This document shows positions 59,401 to 64,000 of a DNA stretch of 64,000 bases, piece after piece (positions within the stretch are counted from its first letter, which is position 1; each line of letters begins with the position of its first letter). The position numbers were made by a program, and so were the translations under genes. The stretch comes from CAYNEI01 sp964396185 (GTDB lineage Archaea > Thermoplasmatota > SW-10-69-26), in contig CAYNEI010000007.1 in NCBI GenBank assembly GCA_964396185.1, forward strand, positions 21,521-85,520, given 5' to 3'. A model generated the notes under the pieces. It was not told the DNA's origin. It ran no database searches and saw only the letters and a list, made by a program, of their open reading frames with translations.

Positions 59401-61239
59401 ATGCGTTGGCTGGTGGCCTGGCTCGGGTTGCTGCTCTTGGCCCCCTCAGCGCTTCCAGCCCATAGCCCGGCAGCCGCGGTCCACATCGATGCCGATCTCC
59501 TAGGCTCCACAGGGACCGCGTCCGTGATCGTTCAAACCCATGGACCCCCGGACCCAGCCACCCTCGAGCGGTTCGCGCGCATCGGTGAGGTCCACACCAC
59601 CTACGATCTCATCCATGCCGTCCACCTCGAACTCGATGCCGGGCGTATCCGAGAGCTTGCTCGCGACGCTGCTGTCTGGCGCATCGATGAGGACGAGCCC
59701 CTCGAGCTCCACCTGGACGACTCACGGCCGGCGGTCGGCGTGAGCCAGCAGCTCTGGGACCAAGGCTTCGACGGTAGCGGTGTCAGCGTGGCCATCATCG
59801 ACACGGGTATCGATGCCCAGCACCCGGGCATGCAGGGTCGCGTCGCCCAGGGGGTCGTGTTCACGGGGAGCTCTAGCAGTGGCGAGGAGACCCCCGCCTC
59901 CACCGACACCGATGGACACGGTACCCACGTCGGGGGGATCGTGGCCGGATCCGGGGCTCGGTCGACGCTCTTGGGCTCCGATGACGGGCGTTACGGGGGC
60001 CTGGCAGCCAGCGCTCAGCTGATCTCCCTGGACATCTCCCAGTCCTTCACCACGAGCACGGCCATCAAGGCGTTCGAGTGGGTCCGCGAAAACCGGGACG
60101 CTTACAACATCCAGGTGGTCCAGAACTCCTGGGGCCGCCAGGAGACCGGCGAGCGCTACGATCCCCGCGATCCGGCGGTGCGCGCCTCCAACGCATTGGT
60201 CCACGACGAGGACCTCGTGGTCATCTTCTCGGCCGGCAACGCAGGCCCGGACCCATCCACCCTTTCCATGGAGGCCCAGAACCCAGCGGTGCTCTCCGTG
60301 GCCGCCGTCGACGACGTGGGGCGACCTGCGAGCTTCTCCTCCCGAGGCCCCGTTCTCATGGAGGACGGCTCGGAGGCGAGCTGGCTGAAACCGGACATCG
60401 CGGCCCCAGGTGTCTCGATCAGCAGCGCTGCAGCCGGCGCGCGAACCGGCACGAGCACCTACACGCAGCTCTCCGGGACCAGCCAGGCTGCCCCCCACGC
60501 AGCCGGCGTGGCAGCGATCCTGCGGGAGGCTGCGCCGGAACTCAGCGCGGTTGAGGTTCACGAGGTCCTGCGCCGCAGCGCCCGGGACCTGGGCCCCCCC
60601 GGACCCGATGCTGTCACGGGCCACGGGTACCTCGACGCCATCGCGGCGATCGAGACGGCGTTGCAAGCCGCCAACGGGACCCTCACCGTACCCACCGTGG
60701 AGCGCTACGAGTCCAAGGGGACGATCACCGCCGGGGAGCTGGCATCCGGCGTGCTCCCGTCTGATACGGGCGTGGATGTGGGGCTAGCCAACGGTACTTT
60801 CCCGGTCAAGGCCGGTGCCACAGAGCTCCAGTTCACCTTCGCCTGGAACGCCACGGACCCACGACTCCCTCGCCCCATCATCTCGGTGCACCTGGTCGAC
60901 CCAGGTGGGCAAGCCATGGAGGTTCCTGCATCCGAGGGCCAAGCGACCAGGACGATCCAGGATCCGGTCAACGGCACGTGGTCATGGGAAGCGGTGACCG
61001 AGGAGGCTGTGGACACCGGGGCCAGCTACCACGCGCTGACGAAAGTGACGACGCCGGAACCCATCGACCTCGCTGGTGGACCCGGCGCCCAACCGAACCC
61101 TGATGAGGGGTGGCGAGCACGCCTCAGCGATGCCTTCGGTGGATTCGCGGAAGCCGTTGGTGTGACCCCGATCCAGCTCATCGCCGGCGTCGCCGGGGTC
61201 CTCGTGCTCGCGCTCATCGTGCGAGCCGCACGCGACTAA
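59401..61239 (+). CDS. Subtilase with I9-type propeptide and C-terminal membrane anchor
   Basis: 612 aa. Signal peptide MRWLVAWLGLLLLAPSALPA, then an inhibitor-I9-like propeptide (~25-110, ASVIVQTHGPPDPATLERFA). Catalytic D134 (VAIIDTGI), H173 (TDGHGTHVGG), oxyanion N in FSAGNAGPDP and S361 (LSGTSQAAP). A beta domain follows (~420-570). A last helix (PIQLIAGVAGVLVLALIV) anchors it; no PGF-like motif precedes that helix. TATA-like cgttcaag ~59375. Confidence 0.92.
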   Translation: MRWLVAWLGLLLLAPSALPAHSPAAAVHIDADLLGSTGTASVIVQTHGPPDPATLERFARIGEVHTTYDLIHAVHLELDAGRIRELARDAAVWRIDEDEPLELHLDDSRPAVGVSQQLWDQGFDGSGVSVAIIDTGIDAQHPGMQGRVAQGVVFTGSSSSGEETPASTDTDGHGTHVGGIVAGSGARSTLLGSDDGRYGGLAASAQLISLDISQSFTTSTAIKAFEWVRENRDAYNIQVVQNSWGRQETGERYDPRDPAVRASNALVHDEDLVVIFSAGNAGPDPSTLSMEAQNPAVLSVAAVDDVGRPASFSSRGPVLMEDGSEASWLKPDIAAPGVSISSAAAGARTGTSTYTQLSGTSQAAPHAAGVAAILREAAPELSAVEVHEVLRRSARDLGPPGPDAVTGHGYLDAIAAIETALQAANGTLTVPTVERYESKGTITAGELASGVLPSDTGVDVGLANGTFPVKAGATELQFTFAWNATDPRLPRPIISVHLVDPGGQAMEVPASEGQATRTIQDPVNGTWSWEAVTEEAVDTGASYHALTKVTTPEPIDLAGGPGAQPNPDEGWRARLSDAFGGFAEAVGVTPIQLIAGVAGVLVLALIVRAARD

Positions 61240-61315
61240 CGCGGCCCCAGGGAAGCCTGCGCGACGAGGCCACCAAATCGTTATGTAGGGGAACTGGATT
61301 GCCGCCGCTGTTCCT

Positions 61316-61687
61316 ATGGCACACGCGGGGGCCCACGGGACATCCGAGGCACGATCCCCCAGTGGTCTCAAGGCCCTGCGGGAGATCAAGCGCGCTGAGC
61401 AGCAAGTCCGGGACCGCAAGGCCGAAGCCGAAGAGGAGGCCCGAGGCATCCTCGACGACGCTCGAAGAGAGGCCCGATCCATCCTCAACGAGGCTGAACA
61501 AGCGGCCGAGAAGGAAGCCGAGTTGCTCCTCAAAGAGGCCCGAGAAGAGGCCGAAGCGGACGCCGAGGACATCCTGGAGCGAGCAGAGAGAACCTCCGAG
61601 GACCTCCGCAACGTTTCCGATACGCGCCTCGACGAGGCCGCCGAGGACGTCCTCGAGCGCTTCAAGGCCCGCATCGGGGGTGCCTGA
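61316..61687 (+). CDS. atpH: A-type ATP synthase peripheral-stalk subunit H
   Basis: 123 aa, nearly all charged coiled coil (REIKRAEQQVRDRKAEAEEE, AREEAEADAEDILERAE), as in AhaH, which pairs with subunit E to form the peripheral stalk. ATG 61316 is ~33 nt after TATA cgttatgtag. First gene of the A-ATPase operon (H-I-K-E...). Confidence 0.9.
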   Translation: MAHAGAHGTSEARSPSGLKALREIKRAEQQVRDRKAEAEEEARGILDDARREARSILNEAEQAAEKEAELLLKEAREEAEADAEDILERAERTSEDLRNVSDTRLDEAAEDVLERFKARIGGA

Positions 61688-61708
61688 CTGGTCCTGCGAC
61701 CGGAGCCG

Positions 61709-63676
61709 ATGACGCGCCTTGCGATCATCGCTCCAAGGACCGTCCAAGAGGACGTCATCGAAGAGCTCCACAACCTCAGGCTCGCCCACCTCGAAGCCTT
61801 CACGCAGAGCGAGGACGAGACCCTGAACATCGGGGAACCCCTCCCAGCAGGTTCGCGAGCCTCTGAGCTCCTCGTCCGACTCCGCGGCGTGCTCCACTCC
61901 CTCAACCTCGAAGGCGAACCCAGCCGCCGCCTTGAACAGGACGGGATCCGATCCCGCATCGAGGACGAGCTGCAGATCATCGAGTCGGCCGTCAAGCAAG
62001 CCACCGACGAGCGCGACACGGTGAGCAAAGAGCTCGACCAGGTCCGCGACCAGATCTCGCGCCTCGAACCCCTCACCCAACTCCCCCTCGACCTCCACGA
62101 TTACCACGGCTACGACAGCCTTAGGGTCTTCATCGGTCAACCCCCGCGGGACCTGTCCGATGAGCTCGCCCCAGCCATCGCCCGCTTCGAGTACTTCCCA
62201 TCCCCCGGCGCTCACGCGCTCTTCGTCCATGAAGACGAGGCTGAGCGCGCACAAGAGATCCTGACGCGAGAGGGGTTCCAAGCCATGGAGGTGCCCGAAG
62301 GGGAAGGCAGCCTCCAAGCATCCCTTTCCACCCTCCAGCGCCGCCAAGAGGCGCTCAAGGCCGAGCTTGAGGCCACGCAGGCAGAGCTTGACCAGTTGGC
62401 CGAGGAGCATGGGGATCTCCTGCTGGCCGCCGAAGAGGACTTAAGCATCGAGGTCGACAAGGCCGAAGCCCCCCTGGACTTCGCCAGCACCGAGCGCACC
62501 ATCATCGTCGACGCATGGGTCCCGACCAAGGACCTGGACACCGTCAAGACGGCCATCGACCAGGCCGCGCGTGGCCGCGTTGCCTTCGAGGTCCTCGACG
62601 AGGGCGACCGCGACGACCACCACCGCTCAGAAGCGCCACCAACACGCTACGACCACCCACCAGGCGTGCGGCCCTTCAGCGTGCTCCTCGACGTCTTCTC
62701 GCCTCCCAAGTACGGCGAGCTCGACCCGACGCTGATCCTCAGCATCGTGTTCCCCTTCTTCTTCGGGTTCATGATCGGCGATCTAGGGTACGGCATCCTC
62801 ATGGTCGCCCTGGGCCTGCTGCTCTACCGACGCATCGGCCCCAAAAGCCCGGAGGCCCGCGGCCTCGGCTTCGCCTTACTCATCGCCGGGCTATGGGCCT
62901 CGTTCTTCGGCCTGTTCATCTTCCACGACGCGCTGGGGATCCCGTTCGCCGCTCACGGCCACGAGGGCGCGCTGAACTGGGAGGGGCTGCTCGGCATCCA
63001 CCTGCCGCTGGGGGACGTGGTCATCGAGAAGCTCGGCAACGAGGGTGTCCGAGAGATGCTCGCCCTCTCCATCCTCGCGGCCTTCGTCCACCTGTTCCTC
63101 GGCTTCGTCTTCGGGTTCATCAACCACTTCAACCACTCCAAGAAGCATGCGTTCGCCCAGATCGGTTGGATCGGCGTGCTGGCTGGCTTCTTCGTGCTCG
63201 TCGTGCTCAAGGGTCCCACCAACGGCGTCTCGGATGCGATCCTTGGTTGGATGGGCAACCCTGAACTCATCACGAGCGCTTACCTTCTGGGGCCGGGTCT
63301 GCTGATCCTGGTCGCCACGGAGGGGGCCATGGGCGTCATGGAGACGTTCAGCCTGCTCTCCAACATGATCTCGTACACGCGGCTTGCTGGCGTGGCCGTG
63401 GCCAAGGGAGCCATGGCCAGCGCCTTCAACGGCATCTTCTTGGCGGACATGGCGCTCGGTGGCTCTGGTCTTGTGCTGGTCACCGGGTTCGTCTTGTTCA
63501 TCATCGCTCAACTCATCGTCCTCGTGCTGGGGCTGATCAGCTCCGGCATCCAGGGCATCCGTCTCAACTACGTCGAGTTCTTCTTGAAGTTCTACGAGGG
63601 CGGCGGGGAACCGTTCCGCCCGTTCGGGCGCCTTCGGAAGTTCACGACGCCTTCCACGGAAAGAACAGAGGTGTGA
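61709..63676 (+). CDS. atpI: A-type ATP synthase subunit I (a)
   Basis: 655 aa. A long N-terminal cytoplasmic coiled-coil domain (~1-320) precedes about eight transmembrane helices. The helix with SLLSNMISYTRLAGVAVAKG carries the essential Arg that releases protons from the c-ring. FFFGFMIGDLGYGILM is also typical. It lies 21 nt after atpH and 5 nt before atpK. Confidence 0.95.
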   Translation: MTRLAIIAPRTVQEDVIEELHNLRLAHLEAFTQSEDETLNIGEPLPAGSRASELLVRLRGVLHSLNLEGEPSRRLEQDGIRSRIEDELQIIESAVKQATDERDTVSKELDQVRDQISRLEPLTQLPLDLHDYHGYDSLRVFIGQPPRDLSDELAPAIARFEYFPSPGAHALFVHEDEAERAQEILTREGFQAMEVPEGEGSLQASLSTLQRRQEALKAELEATQAELDQLAEEHGDLLLAAEEDLSIEVDKAEAPLDFASTERTIIVDAWVPTKDLDTVKTAIDQAARGRVAFEVLDEGDRDDHHRSEAPPTRYDHPPGVRPFSVLLDVFSPPKYGELDPTLILSIVFPFFFGFMIGDLGYGILMVALGLLLYRRIGPKSPEARGLGFALLIAGLWASFFGLFIFHDALGIPFAAHGHEGALNWEGLLGIHLPLGDVVIEKLGNEGVREMLALSILAAFVHLFLGFVFGFINHFNHSKKHAFAQIGWIGVLAGFFVLVVLKGPTNGVSDAILGWMGNPELITSAYLLGPGLLILVATEGAMGVMETFSLLSNMISYTRLAGVAVAKGAMASAFNGIFLADMALGGSGLVLVTGFVLFIIAQLIVLVLGLISSGIQGIRLNYVEFFLKFYEGGGEPFRPFGRLRKFTTPSTERTEV

Positions 63677-63681
63677 CAACA

Positions 63682-63939
63682 ATGGCTGATGCTGGAATGA
63701 TCGCCATCGGAGCAGGGCTCGCAGTTGGTCTAACTGGTCTTGGGACCGGATGGGCTGAGAAGGACATCGGTGCCGCCGCCGTCGGCGCTACCGCAGAGAA
63801 CCCGGACATGTTCGGACGAGGGTTGGTCCTCATGGTCATCCCCGAAACGATCGTGCTCTTCGGGTTCGTGATCGCGTTCCTGCTGATGGGGAACATCGAA
63901 TCCGCGATCGAGGCAAGCGTCGAGGCAGCGGGCAACTGA
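63682..63939 (+). CDS. atpK: A-type ATP synthase c-ring subunit K
   Basis: 85 aa with one two-helix hairpin. Ion-binding E55 sits in VIPETIVLFGFV. GLTGLGTGWAEKDIGAAAVGA forms the glycine-rich first helix end. Single-hairpin c subunit, as in many archaea. ATG 63682 has gaggtg upstream; GTG 63673 overlaps the atpI stop and is less likely. Confidence 0.93.
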   Translation: MADAGMIAIGAGLAVGLTGLGTGWAEKDIGAAAVGATAENPDMFGRGLVLMVIPETIVLFGFVIAFLLMGNIESAIEASVEAAGN

Positions 63940-63973
63940 TGCCCGTTCTTGACCCAACCCGCAGGGGTGGACC

Positions 63974-64000
63974 ATGGGGCTAGACCAGGTTATCGAAGAC
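63974..64000 (+). CDS. atpE: A-type ATP synthase subunit E, start only
   Basis: Only MGLDQVIED is visible before the window ends. Position after atpK and the expected operon order suggest subunit E. ggggtgg precedes ATG 63974. Identity is by context. Confidence 0.6.

Overview
The window is archaeal. It carries an archaeal rpoK-eno-rpsB block, aEF1B, NMD3, DUF424, Dph2, an archaeal ATP-dependent DNA ligase, HerA, RNase HII, MfnA, archaeosortase A and the start of an A-type ATPase operon. Base composition is strongly GC-rich. Many genes have a TATA box centred about 21-31 nt before the start codon, so leaderless or near-leaderless mRNAs look common; SD-like motifs appear mainly inside operons. 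The gene set fits a euryarchaeal heterotroph, perhaps a high-GC Thermoplasmatota relative or a lineage near the haloarchaea. I cannot fix the taxon from sequence alone. The sequence looks like a metagenome scaffold: it has six runs of exactly 100 N, four of which are flanked by identical 55-bp ends.

Layout. 0-9 kb: bactofilin-like protein, thiolase, degenerate U32 protein, Ig/cupredoxin lipoprotein, CcmE, a response-regulator/ATPase hybrid and HerA. 9-17.8 kb: MfnA, Dph2, SAM hydrolase family, DNA ligase, MoxR ATPase and two secreted chymotrypsin-like proteases. 17.9-22.7 kb (minus strand): a PadR-RDD-membrane protein operon, a structured repeat region, then rpoK-eno-rpsB and a zinc-ribbon/aEF1B pair. 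22.9-30 kb: acyl-CoA dehydrogenase, TPR protein, FolD with a zinc-finger protein, TatA, creatininase family, NMD3 and DUF424. 30-35.4 kb: branched-chain amino-acid ABC transporter. 35.5-41 kb: M20 peptidase, secreted proteins, TatC and two proteins with PGF-CTERM-like tails. 41-46 kb: RnfC-like protein, the two-step agmatine-to-putrescine pathway, a response regulator and a PAC2 protein. 46-48.2 kb: archaeosortase A, archaetidylserine decarboxylase and CDP-alcohol phosphatidyltransferase. 48.3-53.3 kb: THEP1 NTPase, lamin-tail protein, RNase HII, SCP2, TrkA-N/DHH protein, tRNA-Ser(GCT) with tandem repeats, and a zinc-ribbon membrane protein. 53.5-61.2 kb: amidohydrolase, a DgcN/DgcA-like pair and three subtilases. 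61.3-64 kb: atpH-atpI-atpK-atpE (atpE partial).

Taken together, five predicted secreted proteases, a Liv transporter, an M20 peptidase, acyl-CoA dehydrogenase and thiolase suggest growth on proteins, peptides and fatty acids. Tat components, archaeosortase A with its lipid-synthesis partners, and PGF-CTERM-like substrates outline an export and lipid-anchoring system.

The most unusual sequence is non-coding. Two related ~113-nt units at the 3' end of rpsB share three hairpins with four compensatory base-pair changes. Two tandem ~195-bp units after tRNA-Ser(GCT) reuse the tRNA 3' end and keep their stems through G-U-compatible changes.
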